Made by a program: the position numbers and the translations under genes. This document shows, piece by piece, positions 1-7,511 of a DNA stretch of 64,000 nucleotides. This stretch comes from Salinimicrobium marinum (GTDB taxonomy: Bacteria; Bacteroidota; Bacteroidia; Flavobacteriales; Flavobacteriaceae), in the NCBI RefSeq assembly GCF_014651535.1, contig NZ_BMXB01000010.1, positions 1 through 64,000 of the forward strand, given 5' to 3'. How positions within the stretch are numbered: the first letter of the stretch is position 1; each line of letters begins with the position of its first letter. The notes under the pieces are model-generated. The model saw nothing but the letters and a program-made list of their open reading frames with translations. It was not told the origin of the DNA and made no database searches.

Positions 1-29
1 TCAACTACAACCAGTGAGGTATAAAAAGG

Positions 30-57
30 AAAGGTAGTGACCGAAATCACTACCTTT
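30..57 (-). terminator. Rho-independent terminator of carB
   Basis: An 11-bp perfect inverted repeat (AAAGGTAGTGA and its complement) closes a 6-base loop. Read on the minus strand it is followed by a T-rich run. It lies 60 bases beyond the carB stop, so it probably ends that transcript. Confidence 0.8.
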
Positions 58-116
58 ATAAAAAATTTAATTAAATAATCTGTATCGATTATTCAGGACT
101 AGACACATTATTGAGC

Positions 117-2969
117 TTATTTGCTCAAATACATCTTTCTTCTTGAATAAAGCTCGTAAAAGGCATCATCTCTCAGGCTGTCAATAAACAGGATGCTTTC
201 CCCGGTACTTTTCATTTCAGGGCCCAGTTGCTTGTTTACTTTATGGAATTTATCAAAGGAAAAAACCGGTTGCTTGATGGCATAACCTTCCAGCTGCGGA
301 TCAAATTTGAAATCCTTCACCTTTTTATCTCCCAGCATAACCTTAGTCGCGAAATTCACATAAGGTTGTTTGTAAGCCTTGGCGATAAAAGGAACCGTTC
401 TGGAAGCCCTTGGATTGGCTTCGATGATGTACACCATGTCGTCTTTAATAGCAAACTGAATGTTAATCAAACCAACTGTATTCAATGCCAGTGCAATTTT
501 TCGGGTGTGGTCTTTTATCTGCTGCATAACTAAATCTCCAAGATTGAATGGGGGCAGTACGGCATTAGAGTCACCGGAGTGAATTCCGCAGGGCTCTATA
601 TGCTCCATGATCCCAATGATCTGGACATCTTCCCCGTCACAGATAGCATCAGCTTCGGCTTCAATGGCACCGTCTAAATAATGATCGAGCAGCAGTTTGT
701 TGTTCGGTATTTTCCGTAGTAAATCCACTACATGTTCTTCGAGTTCTTTCTTGTTGATCACAATTTTCATTCCCTGTCCTCCAAGTACATACGAAGGCCT
801 CACCAGGATTGGAAAATCAAGTTCATCAGAAAGTTTCAGAGCTTCTTCAGCAGTTTCGGCAACCCCAAATTCCGGATAAGGGATGTCATTTTCCTGAAGC
901 AGTCTGGAAAAACTTCCGCGGTCTTCAGCAAGATCGAGTGCCTTATAGCTGGTTCCCATGATTTTAATTCCGTAGCGATCCAATTTTTCAGCAAGTTTAA
1001 GTGCTGTTTGTCCGCCCAGCTGCACGATCACCCCTTCGGGCTTTTCATGGCGGATGATATCATAGATATGTTCCCAGAATACCGGCTCGAAATAAAGTTT
1101 ATCTGAAATATCAAAGTCGGTTGAAACCGTTTCAGGATTACAGTTGATCATGATGGTTTCGTAACCACATTCAGATGCGGCAAGCACCCCGTGCACACAG
1201 CAGTAATCGAATTCAATCCCCTGCCCGATTCGGTTTGGTCCCGAACCAAGAACCACAATCTTCTTTTTATCTGAAGATTTACTGTCGTTCTCTACATATT
1301 TTGTGCCTCCTGAAGTTTCAATTTCAGCTTCAAAAGTAGAGTAGTAAAAAGGTGTTTCCGCTTTAAATTCCGCAGCACAGGTATCCACCAGTTTATAAAC
1401 TCGGTTGATGCCCAGCTCGTCTCTTTTGTTGTACACCTGACTTTCAAGGCAATCTACCATATAAGCGATTTGCCGGTCTGCAAAACCTTTTTGCTTTGCT
1501 TCGAGTAAAAGGTCTTTTGGTAAAGAATCAATGGAAAAGTTAGAAATTTCCACCTCCAGGGCATGCAGTTCTTCATATTGTTTGAGGAACCACATATCTA
1601 TTTTAGTAATCTCGTGGATGCGGCTCAACGGAATCCCCAGCTGAATGGCATCGTAGATCACAAACACCCTGTCCCAGCTTGGGTGAGTGAGTTTATCAAT
1701 AATCTGTTCGTAGTTGGTATAACCTTTCCCATCTGCACCAAGTCCGTTGCGCTTGATCTCAAGGGACTGCGTCGCTTTATGCAATGCTTCCTGGAAGGAA
1801 CGGCCAATTCCCATCACTTCCCCTACAGATTTCATTTGCAGGCCAAGGGTGCGGTCACTGCCTTCAAATTTATCAAAGTTCCAGCGCGGGATCTTTACTA
1901 TAACATAATCTAACGTAGGTTCAAATAATGCTGAGGTAGATTTGGTGATCTGATTTTCCAGCTCGTCCAGGTGGTAACCCAATGCAAGTTTGGCAGCGAT
2001 CTTGGCAATAGGATATCCCGTAGCTTTTGAAGCCAGGGCCGATGACCTGGAGGTACGCGGATTGATCTCTATCGCTATAATATCTTCCTTCTCATCTGGA
2101 CTTACGGCAAACTGAACATTACATCCACCGGCAAAATCCCCGATACTGCGCATCATTTTAATGGCCATATCCCGCATTCTCTGGTAGCAGGTATCACTCA
2201 GAGTCATGGCCGGTGCCACTGTTATAGAGTCACCTGTATGGATTCCCATAGGATCCATGTTCTCTATAGAACAAATGATCACGACATTGTCATTCTTGTC
2301 CCGCAACAATTCCAGCTCATATTCTTTCCAGCCAAGAAGTGCTTTATCAATTAAAACCTCGTGAATTGGAGAGGCTTCAAGTCCCCTTGTCAGCAGCTCG
2401 TCAAATTGATCTTCGGTATGTACAAAGGAAGCTCCACTACCCCCAAGGGTAAAGGAGGCACGTATCACCAAAGGAAATCCAAATTCCTGCGCTACTTCCT
2501 TTCCTTCCAGATAAGAAGTTACCGTTTGAGCAGGAGCAACAGGTATCCCAATCCGGCTCATTAACTGCTTAAACTTTTCCCGGTCTTCGGTAATATTGAT
2601 GGCGTCAATATCCACCCCGATAAGTTTCACTCCAAAGTCTTCCCATATCCCCTTTTCATCCGCTTCGATACAAAGGTTAAGGGCAGTTTGTCCGCCCATG
2701 GTTGGTAAAACAGCATCAATATTAGGATGTTTTTTTAATATCTCAACAATGGAGCGTGTGGTTAGTGGTTTCAAATACACATGATCGGCCATGGAAGGAT
2801 CGGTCATGATGGTTGCAGGATTGGAGTTGATAAGAACAGTCTCAATTCCTTCCTCGCTTAGAGATTTCAGGGCTTGTGCTCCTGCATAGTCAAATTCACA
2901 GGCCTGGCCAATAATAATTGGGCCCGACCCGATTAGTAGTACACATTTAAAGTTTTGATTCTTGGGCAT
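117..2969 (-). CDS. carB: Carbamoyl-phosphate synthase large subunit, short bacteroidete form
   Basis: CarB makes carbamoyl phosphate from bicarbonate, ATP and glutamine-derived ammonia for the arginine and pyrimidine pathways, in complex with CarA in the cytoplasm. The protein has 950 residues and two homologous ATP-grasp synthetase halves: the first starts at the N-terminal GSGPIIIGQACEFDYAG motif, and the second near residue 570 with GSGPNRIGQGIEFDYCC. Both carry EINPR/EANPR metal-binding motifs. Compared with about 1070 residues in enterobacteria, the C-terminal MGS-like allosteric domain is missing; the protein stops soon after the second ATP-grasp half. This short form is usual in Flavobacteriia. 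carA is not in the window. The gene is separated from rpmH by a terminator. Confidence 0.96.
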   Translation of the reverse strand: MPKNQNFKCVLLIGSGPIIIGQACEFDYAGAQALKSLSEEGIETVLINSNPATIMTDPSMADHVYLKPLTTRSIVEILKKHPNIDAVLPTMGGQTALNLCIEADEKGIWEDFGVKLIGVDIDAINITEDREKFKQLMSRIGIPVAPAQTVTSYLEGKEVAQEFGFPLVIRASFTLGGSGASFVHTEDQFDELLTRGLEASPIHEVLIDKALLGWKEYELELLRDKNDNVVIICSIENMDPMGIHTGDSITVAPAMTLSDTCYQRMRDMAIKMMRSIGDFAGGCNVQFAVSPDEKEDIIAIEINPRTSRSSALASKATGYPIAKIAAKLALGYHLDELENQITKSTSALFEPTLDYVIVKIPRWNFDKFEGSDRTLGLQMKSVGEVMGIGRSFQEALHKATQSLEIKRNGLGADGKGYTNYEQIIDKLTHPSWDRVFVIYDAIQLGIPLSRIHEITKIDMWFLKQYEELHALEVEISNFSIDSLPKDLLLEAKQKGFADRQIAYMVDCLESQVYNKRDELGINRVYKLVDTCAAEFKAETPFYYSTFEAEIETSGGTKYVENDSKSSDKKKIVVLGSGPNRIGQGIEFDYCCVHGVLAASECGYETIMINCNPETVSTDFDISDKLYFEPVFWEHIYDIIRHEKPEGVIVQLGGQTALKLAEKLDRYGIKIMGTSYKALDLAEDRGSFSRLLQENDIPYPEFGVAETAEEALKLSDELDFPILVRPSYVLGGQGMKIVINKKELEEHVVDLLRKIPNNKLLLDHYLDGAIEAEADAICDGEDVQIIGIMEHIEPCGIHSGDSNAVLPPFNLGDLVMQQIKDHTRKIALALNTVGLINIQFAIKDDMVYIIEANPRASRTVPFIAKAYKQPYVNFATKVMLGDKKVKDFKFDPQLEGYAIKQPVFSFDKFHKVNKQLGPEMKSTGESILFIDSLRDDAFYELYSRRKMYLSK

Positions 2970-3020
2970 CTGAAAAATTTATAGTGGAGTTATAAAACTA
3001 TGAAGCTTTTAGGTATAAAA

Positions 3021-3050
3021 AAAGGCGTTACTTAAAAAAGTAACACCTTT
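3021..3050 (-). terminator. Terminator of rpmH
   Basis: A 12-bp near-perfect inverted repeat around a T/A loop; on the minus strand it runs into seven T's. It lies just beyond the rpmH stop and just before carB, so rpmH transcription probably ends here and carB needs its own promoter. Confidence 0.75.
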
Positions 3051-3074
3051 GTTATTTTCGAAAACTAATTATCA

Positions 3075-3233
3075 TTAGTGTTTGTGTCTGTTCTCTGAGG
3101 AAACCGATAATTTCTTTCTTCCTTTAGCCCTTCTACGGGCCAGCACTTTTCTTCCGTTAACACTCGCCATACGCTCTCTGAAACCGTGCTTGTTTTTTCT
3201 TTTCCTCTTAGATGGTTGAAACGTTCTTTTCAT
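3075..3233 (-). CDS. rpmH: 50S ribosomal protein L34
   Basis: A 52-residue, very basic protein beginning [19 protein letters not shown] and continuing with RMAS.NGR.VLARRR.KGRK, the invariant bL34 signature. It is a structural protein of the large ribosomal subunit. The start is fixed by the family's conserved N-terminus. A promoter-like box lies 70 bases upstream and a terminator 25 bases downstream, so it looks like a single-gene unit. Confidence 0.97.
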   Translation of the reverse strand: MKRTFQPSKRKRKNKHGFRERMASVNGRKVLARRRAKGRKKLSVSSENRHKH

Positions 3234-3303
3234 GATAATTATCTTTAATCTTCTTTGAAATCGCTTGAAATAATGTTTTAAGACCTGTCCCTAAAACTGC
3301 GGG

Positions 3304-3311
3304 CAAATATA
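3304..3311 (-). promoter_or_regulatory. Bacteroidota-type -7 box for rpmH
   Basis: TATATTTG on the minus strand matches the Bacteroidota -7 consensus TAnnTTTG. It lies about 70 bases before the rpmH start. Confidence 0.5.
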
Positions 3312-3367
3312 CAAAGAGTTTTCACTCTCACAAACCCTAAATTAAAATAATTTTCAATTATTTTTCT

Positions 3368-3375
3368 TACCTTTG
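3368..3375 (+). promoter_or_regulatory. Bacteroidota-type -7 box for the TPR protein gene
   Basis: TACCTTTG matches TAnnTTTG and lies 20 bases before the ATG at 3396. Together with the minus-strand box at 3304 it forms a compact divergent promoter region. Confidence 0.6.
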
Positions 3376-3395
3376 CGGCCTTCAAAATAACGAAT

Positions 3396-3911
3396 ATGTT
3401 CAATAAAAATTTCAAATTGATTCTTGCCGGAATCATTTTCGCCCTCGCTATTTGGCAATTTATAGAAGGAAACATAGGAAATGGTATTTTCTTAATCCTG
3501 CTTGCCTCTATCTTCATTTTCCTTTATTTTAAGAATGAAATGATCCTGATGGCTTTTCTTCGACTTAGAAAGCAGGATTTCGACGGAGCAAAAAAATGGC
3601 TGGATAAAATAAAGGATCCTGAAAAAGCACTTACCAAAAAACAACAGGGTTACTACTGGTACCTGCACGGACTCATGGTTTCACAAACCAACATTACCCA
3701 GGCGGAGAAATTTTTTAAAAGAGCCATTAAACTGGGGCTTTCCATGGATCAGGACCTGGCCATGGCAAAACTGAATCTTGCTGGGATCGCCATGACCAAA
3801 AGAAGGAAACGCGAAGCACAAATGCTGCTTCAGGAAGCCAAAAAACTTGATAAGCATAAAATGCTGGATGAGCAAATCAAGATGATGAAACAGCAAATGA
3901 AAAAGATCTAA
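3396..3911 (+). CDS. Membrane-anchored TPR-repeat protein
   Basis: A 171-residue protein. Two hydrophobic segments at about residues 7-24 and 27-47 (LILAGIIFALAIWQF, GIFLILLASIFIFLYF) make an N-terminal membrane anchor. The rest is charged and helical, with TPR-like pairs at about 55-150: a YYWYLHGLMVSQTNITQAEKF stretch, then FFKRAIKLGL and a second helical pair. The C-terminus is lysine- and methionine-rich. Function is unknown; TPR repeats usually bind proteins. It is transcribed alone from the promoter at 3368, with a hairpin at its stop codon. Confidence 0.8.
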   Translation: MFNKNFKLILAGIIFALAIWQFIEGNIGNGIFLILLASIFIFLYFKNEMILMAFLRLRKQDFDGAKKWLDKIKDPEKALTKKQQGYYWYLHGLMVSQTNITQAEKFFKRAIKLGLSMDQDLAMAKLNLAGIAMTKRRKREAQMLLQEAKKLDKHKMLDEQIKMMKQQMKKI

Positions 3912-3931
3912 AGCCACTCTGTGGCTTTTTT
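3910..3931 (+). terminator. Terminator overlapping the TPR gene stop codon
   Basis: An 8-bp stem (AAAGCCAC with GTGGCTTT), a 3-base loop and a run of T's. The first stem base lies inside the TAA stop. Confidence 0.8.
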
Positions 3932-4026
3932 CATTAAGTGAAAGTTATTTCCTGTTAAAACCATTGTTGGTTAACTAATATACCGGCTCTTTATCGAATA
4001 CTTTTCGTAACGGCTCACTTCTTCAT

Positions 4027-4034
4027 TAATTTTG
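4027..4034 (+). promoter_or_regulatory. -7 box for the thioredoxin-like gene
   Basis: TAATTTTG matches TAnnTTTG, 26 bases before the ATG at 4061. Confidence 0.55.
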
Positions 4035-4060
4035 TAGAAGGTAATGTTAATGAAGGTTAT

Positions 4061-4765
4061 ATGGTAAGAGTTTTACTCTTTTTTTTTACTATTTTTCTTT
4101 CAGTTTCGGGAAATGCACAGGATGAAAACCTTTATTTTTCTGAAGCTCTTGCCATGCATTTGCCTAAATATGATACCAAGGCACAGAAGGCTTACCGTGC
4201 AGACGACGAGGAGCGGGCTAAATTTCTTTTTGATTCCCTTGTAAATAATTGCCTCAAAGGCAGTTACCTCGACAATTTTAAGGTAAAGAATCTCAAAAAA
4301 AGAGTAATCCCATTAGATGAGATCAAGAAACCACTCTACCTCATCACCAATGCTTCCTGGATCGTTCCCACCAAAGGGGAGGTCCCTGCGTTGAATGAAC
4401 TTGCCGATAAATATCATGACAGGATAGACTTTGTAGTCCTTTTCTGGGACAATCAAAAGACTGCGAAAGCACTTGCCAAACAATACCACAAATCGATCAG
4501 GGTGCTTTATGTGGACGAACTAAGCAACGAAAGCAACTACGTAATCAAAAACCTGAAACACTCCCTGGGCGTCCCCACCTCATTCCTTCTTACCGAAGAC
4601 AAAAAAATAGTGGACATACGCCGCAGCGTAACCCATCCCTACGGAGTAAAATCTGAAGAATCTTTCAATATCAATCACAAAGCTTTTTCTGAAGGAATTT
4701 CCACCCTGCTAATCCGTGACAGCAGTGAATTAAGTCAGCATGCACCTGAAGGAAAGTTACCTTAA
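4061..4765 (+). CDS. Secreted thioredoxin-fold protein lacking the CxxC motif
   Basis: A 234-residue protein with a signal peptide (about 1-19, ending SGNAQ), so probably periplasmic. At residues 98-118 it reads like a TlpA/thioredoxin active-site helix (ASW....KGEVPALNELADKY), but the expected CGPC is replaced by IVPT at 101-104. The cis-proline strand is kept (LGVPTSFLLTEDKKIV). The only visible cysteine is C64, far from the active site. It therefore cannot act as a normal dithiol oxidoreductase; a binding or scaffolding role is inferred. It stands alone, with a repeat-bearing intergenic region downstream. Confidence 0.75.
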   Translation: MVRVLLFFFTIFLSVSGNAQDENLYFSEALAMHLPKYDTKAQKAYRADDEERAKFLFDSLVNNCLKGSYLDNFKVKNLKKRVIPLDEIKKPLYLITNASWIVPTKGEVPALNELADKYHDRIDFVVLFWDNQKTAKALAKQYHKSIRVLYVDELSNESNYVIKNLKHSLGVPTSFLLTEDKKIVDIRRSVTHPYGVKSEESFNINHKAFSEGISTLLIRDSSELSQHAPEGKLP

Positions 4766-4850
4766 CGTACTTTTTGTTAACCTGAATTTGTCTTTTTGAA
4801 GGGATCAGGATGAACATTTGTTTTTCATAAACCTGGATATGTCAGATTGG

Positions 4851-4933
4851 ATCCCGAAGGGTTTGCAGGTATATAAAACCTGGGACCGACATAATATCCG
4901 ACCCCGTAGGGTCATATCCTTTCCTTACTAGTT
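4851..4933 (+). repeat. Intergenic REP-like repeat, copy 1
   Basis: An 83-base block sharing ordered motifs with the block at 5073-5158: GGGTTTGCA versus GGGCTTGCA, CGACATAA, ATCCGACCCCGTAGGGTCA versus TTCGGCCCGTAGGGGTCA, and TACTAGTT at the end. The central CCCGTAGGG is a short palindrome. Confidence 0.6.
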
Positions 4934-5072
4934 AATTTATAAAATATGATACTCTTTCAGGGGGTTGGGTTTATCCTTTTAATTCCACGGTAAGTTTCGT
5001 TTTTAATCAGGGTGCGTGAGATCCATTCTCAAAAGGAGTAAATAATTAAAAAATTTCGGACCGGGGTGCGTG

Positions 5073-5158
5073 ATCCAATTCTTAAGGGCTTGCATATTTT
5101 CTAACATCCAGAACTCGACATAACATTCGGCCCGTAGGGGTCACATTCCCTACTAGTT
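5073..5158 (+). repeat. Intergenic REP-like repeat, copy 2
   Basis: An 86-base block in the same orientation as copy 1, with the same motif order (GGGCTTGCAT, CGACATAACATT, CCCGTAGGGGTCA, ending TACTAGTT). The copies differ at many positions, so this is an old or degenerating duplication. No transposase lies nearby. Confidence 0.6.
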
Positions 5159-5345
5159 GTTTTTACACATATGAGAGCCTTTTAGAGCTGGATTTTCTGG
5201 TTTACTTTTTCTAAGTGCTAGAGAATTAACCCTACTAAAACAAACTATGCTTTCAAAAGGTCTTCGACTAATCCTTCCCGCAGTCAGGCTCAGGATAGCG
5301 ATCAGCTAAAAATAAAAAGAAGCATTTGTAAACCCTCCCTATTTT

Positions 5346-6275
5346 CTAATCCATCATACTGTAATAACCTTTTTCAGGCAATTCAATGAAGTATTCTTTC
5401 CTGGAGCGGTTGTTCAAATGCGCTTCCCGCAGCCAAGGATTATGGATTTTTAAAATCTTGTAATTGATTCCGAAATTTCTGGCAAAGGCAGGGAAATCTG
5501 TTACTGCTGTATCTACTTTTACTTTATAGGAAGGCACATCATGGTAAAGATCTTTCTCCCTGAAATTGAACCCGAATCTTTTGGGATCCTGAAGGATCTC
5601 CTTTAGCGCCAGAATCCTGAAAACGTATCTTCCCGTCTCTTCACCTAATAAAAGATCGTAATAATCTCCCACTTCCTGCCGGTCCAGCTGCTTGCTGATC
5701 CCGTAATTTCCGGCGTTGTATGCTGCTGCTGCCAGTGTCCAGGAACCAAATCTCTCTTTGGACTTTTTCAGATATTGAGCCGCAGCCCTGGTGGATTTCT
5801 CCAGATTATATCGTTCATCAACATTGGAATTGATCTCCAGCCCTAATTCCTTTCCGGTGGGTTCCATAAATTGCCAGAAGCCCCTGGCTCCTGCCGGAGA
5901 CACTGCATTTGTCAATCCACTTTCTATGACCGCGATATATTTTAAATCATCGGGCACCCCATATTCAGCAAGAATAGGTTCTATCACCGGAAAATATTTG
6001 TTCGCTCTTTTGATCAGTAAAAAAGCATTGGATTGCCAGTAGGTGTTCACCAAAAGCTCCCGATCCATTCGCTCATAAATATCGGGACTCTCCACGGGAA
6101 CAGGTTCACCTGCAAACTCAAGGTTATCGGGCACAGGAATCGCGTATACGTTATAATCATTCACGAGCCTTTCCTTTTGATTCTCGTCTGTATTCTCATC
6201 CTGCACTGCATAAATACTAAATGCACCGGCTACTATTACAGTACCCAACAACAGCATCTTCTTGGTCGCTTTCAT
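5346..6275 (-). CDS. MltD-like lytic murein transglycosylase
   Basis: A 309-residue protein from ATG 6275 (MKATKKMLLL), whose hydrophobic segment at about 7-22 is a signal peptide or anchor. The SLT domain covers about 95-240: IAVIESGL with catalytic E118, then S.AGARGFWQFM, then AAAAYNAG. It should cleave the MurNAc-GlcNAc bond of peptidoglycan with anhydro-muropeptide formation in the periplasm. The region after 240 shows a LysM-like remnant at most. An in-frame ATG 75 bases upstream would overlap the preceding hydrolase gene and put a basic stretch before the signal, so 6275 is preferred. It lies 10 bases after the hydrolase stop, probably co-transcribed. Confidence 0.88.
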   Translation of the reverse strand: MKATKKMLLLGTVIVAGAFSIYAVQDENTDENQKERLVNDYNVYAIPVPDNLEFAGEPVPVESPDIYERMDRELLVNTYWQSNAFLLIKRANKYFPVIEPILAEYGVPDDLKYIAVIESGLTNAVSPAGARGFWQFMEPTGKELGLEINSNVDERYNLEKSTRAAAQYLKKSKERFGSWTLAAAAYNAGNYGISKQLDRQEVGDYYDLLLGEETGRYVFRILALKEILQDPKRFGFNFREKDLYHDVPSYKVKVDTAVTDFPAFARNFGINYKILKIHNPWLREAHLNNRSRKEYFIELPEKGYYSMMD

Positions 6276-6285
6276 CTTCAGTTTT

Positions 6286-6984
6286 TTAATATTGTTCTTC
6301 TTTTGTTTTCTGTAGCTTACCTGTTTCAATGATCTCATCCAGGTGCTCATTAAACCACCGGAAACGATTAATGATCATTACATGTGTACCCCCGGGAACG
6401 GTAATACAACCTTCGATATATTTATGTGGGAAGATCTCATCTTTATCCCCATGAATATGAACGATTTCCTGCATAGGATCTCTTTTATCCCAGCATACCA
6501 TTTGTGCAATCGCCCAGTCAAGGTAGCGAGTATCAGTAATAGAAAGGTACTTTCGGTAAAGTTTAATCCGTTTCTGGGCATAATCTCCTACCGCCAGCTT
6601 TTCCAGAAAATCCAACTGCCCCGCAAGGCTGGTCGGTAAGATCCTGAAGAATCCGGTAGACTTTGCATAGCGCATTCTCCTGGGTAGCTCCCGCTGGCAT
6701 TTTACACTGGAAATAATGATGAGCCGTTTTACGGTAAGAAACTGTGCCATTTCCTGAACCACAACTCCTCCAAAAGATACTCCTATCAGCACAATGTTAT
6801 CATGCTTTACTTTCTTACATAACCTTTGGGCATATTCATTCAGCGTTTCCCTTTTCTTCGGCAACAGCCAGTCCAGCCAATGGATCTCATATTTCTCCTT
6901 TGGAAGCTCAATGTTTTCAAATATGGTAGGATTTGCAGCCAAACCGGGCATACAATACACATGAATTAAAGAATCTTCTTTCAT
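6286..6984 (-). CDS. Alpha/beta-hydrolase family protein
   Basis: A 232-residue cytoplasmic protein with the hydrolase fold. The nucleophile elbow GVSFGG (S70) follows the HDNIVLIG strand. The acid is in HGDKDEIFP (D180 or D182) and the catalytic histidine in GGTHVMI (H201). An oxyanion-type stretch, CMPGLAANP, lies near residue 11. Substrate is unknown. It is the first gene of a probable two-gene unit with the lytic transglycosylase and has a -7-like box 51 bases upstream. Confidence 0.82.
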   Translation of the reverse strand: MKEDSLIHVYCMPGLAANPTIFENIELPKEKYEIHWLDWLLPKKRETLNEYAQRLCKKVKHDNIVLIGVSFGGVVVQEMAQFLTVKRLIIISSVKCQRELPRRMRYAKSTGFFRILPTSLAGQLDFLEKLAVGDYAQKRIKLYRKYLSITDTRYLDWAIAQMVCWDKRDPMQEIVHIHGDKDEIFPHKYIEGCITVPGGTHVMIINRFRWFNEHLDEIIETGKLQKTKEEQY

Positions 6985-7034
6985 TTACACAGCAATTGAT
7001 GCCTAAATTGGCATAAAAACAGTACTTTTATGTT

Positions 7035-7042
7035 CAAATTTA
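7035..7042 (-). promoter_or_regulatory. -7 box for the alpha/beta-hydrolase gene
   Basis: TAAATTTG on the minus strand (consensus TAnnTTTG), about 50 bases before the ATG at 6984. Confidence 0.5.
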
Positions 7043-7208
7043 ATGGATTTTTACGGCTTTTTGATGGTTCACACCTCTAAATAGTAAAACTATTTCTGTC
7101 CTCTTTTATTATGTGATCATGTCATACATGAAGCCTTCAAACTGTAGGGTCTTCACTACGTAAATATGGCGGACTTTTTGATACAGTATAACAAATAATT
7201 CTACCGAA

Positions 7209-7511
7209 ATGAGCACTGAACTATCTATTAATGACAACGAATTCCTCCGACAGTTCGAAAGTGAAATTGAAGGAGAGCTGGTTAAAATCGAATATTCCCA
7301 ACAGGATCGAAAAATATTTCTTACAAAAGTGGTAATGAGCGACGAACTTCGCGAAAAAGGATACCTGGAAAAATTTATCAACACGGTACTGGAAGAGATC
7401 AAAGACAGGGAATCACACAGAGTGGTTCCAACAAGTCCCGCGATTGCAAAATATATGCGCAAAAACAAAAGGAAATATAAAGACCTATTGCCTGTTGGTA
7501 TAAATATTTAG
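7209..7511 (+). CDS. YidJ/YjdJ-type GNAT-like acetyltransferase
   Basis: A small 100-residue protein. The order IEYSQQDRKIFLTKVVMSDELREKGYLEKFINTVLEEI resembles the small single-domain GNAT family: a strand, then a helix that binds the acetyl-CoA pyrophosphate in relatives. PTSPAIAKYMRKNKRKYKDLLP matches the family's C-terminal P..P....Y....P.Y.DLL pattern. The usual Q/R-x-x-G-x-G/A loop is weak here (REKGYLEK), so activity is uncertain. Its stop overlaps the mtaB stop by four bases in convergent arrangement. Confidence 0.75.
   Translation: MSTELSINDNEFLRQFESEIEGELVKIEYSQQDRKIFLTKVVMSDELREKGYLEKFINTVLEEIKDRESHRVVPTSPAIAKYMRKNKRKYKDLLPVGINI

Larger units (their letters stand above)
4766..5345. 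other. 580-base intergenic region with imperfect repeats
   Basis: No credible gene is seen. The region carries two related blocks (4851-4933 and 5073-5158) and a smaller repeated motif, GGTGCGTGA followed by ATCC (near 5011 and 5065). The rest is AT-rich degenerate sequence up to the stop of the lytic transglycosylase gene. Confidence 0.6.

Noticed and set aside
5159-5345. Degenerate sequence resembling a transposon or gene remnant
   Set aside because: No frame, no inverted ends and no recognisable protein; only low-complexity similarity.
7109-7468. 119-codon minus-strand frame opposite the small acetyltransferase gene
   Set aside because: Serine- and leucine-rich shadow translation; the plus-strand gene has family-like motifs.
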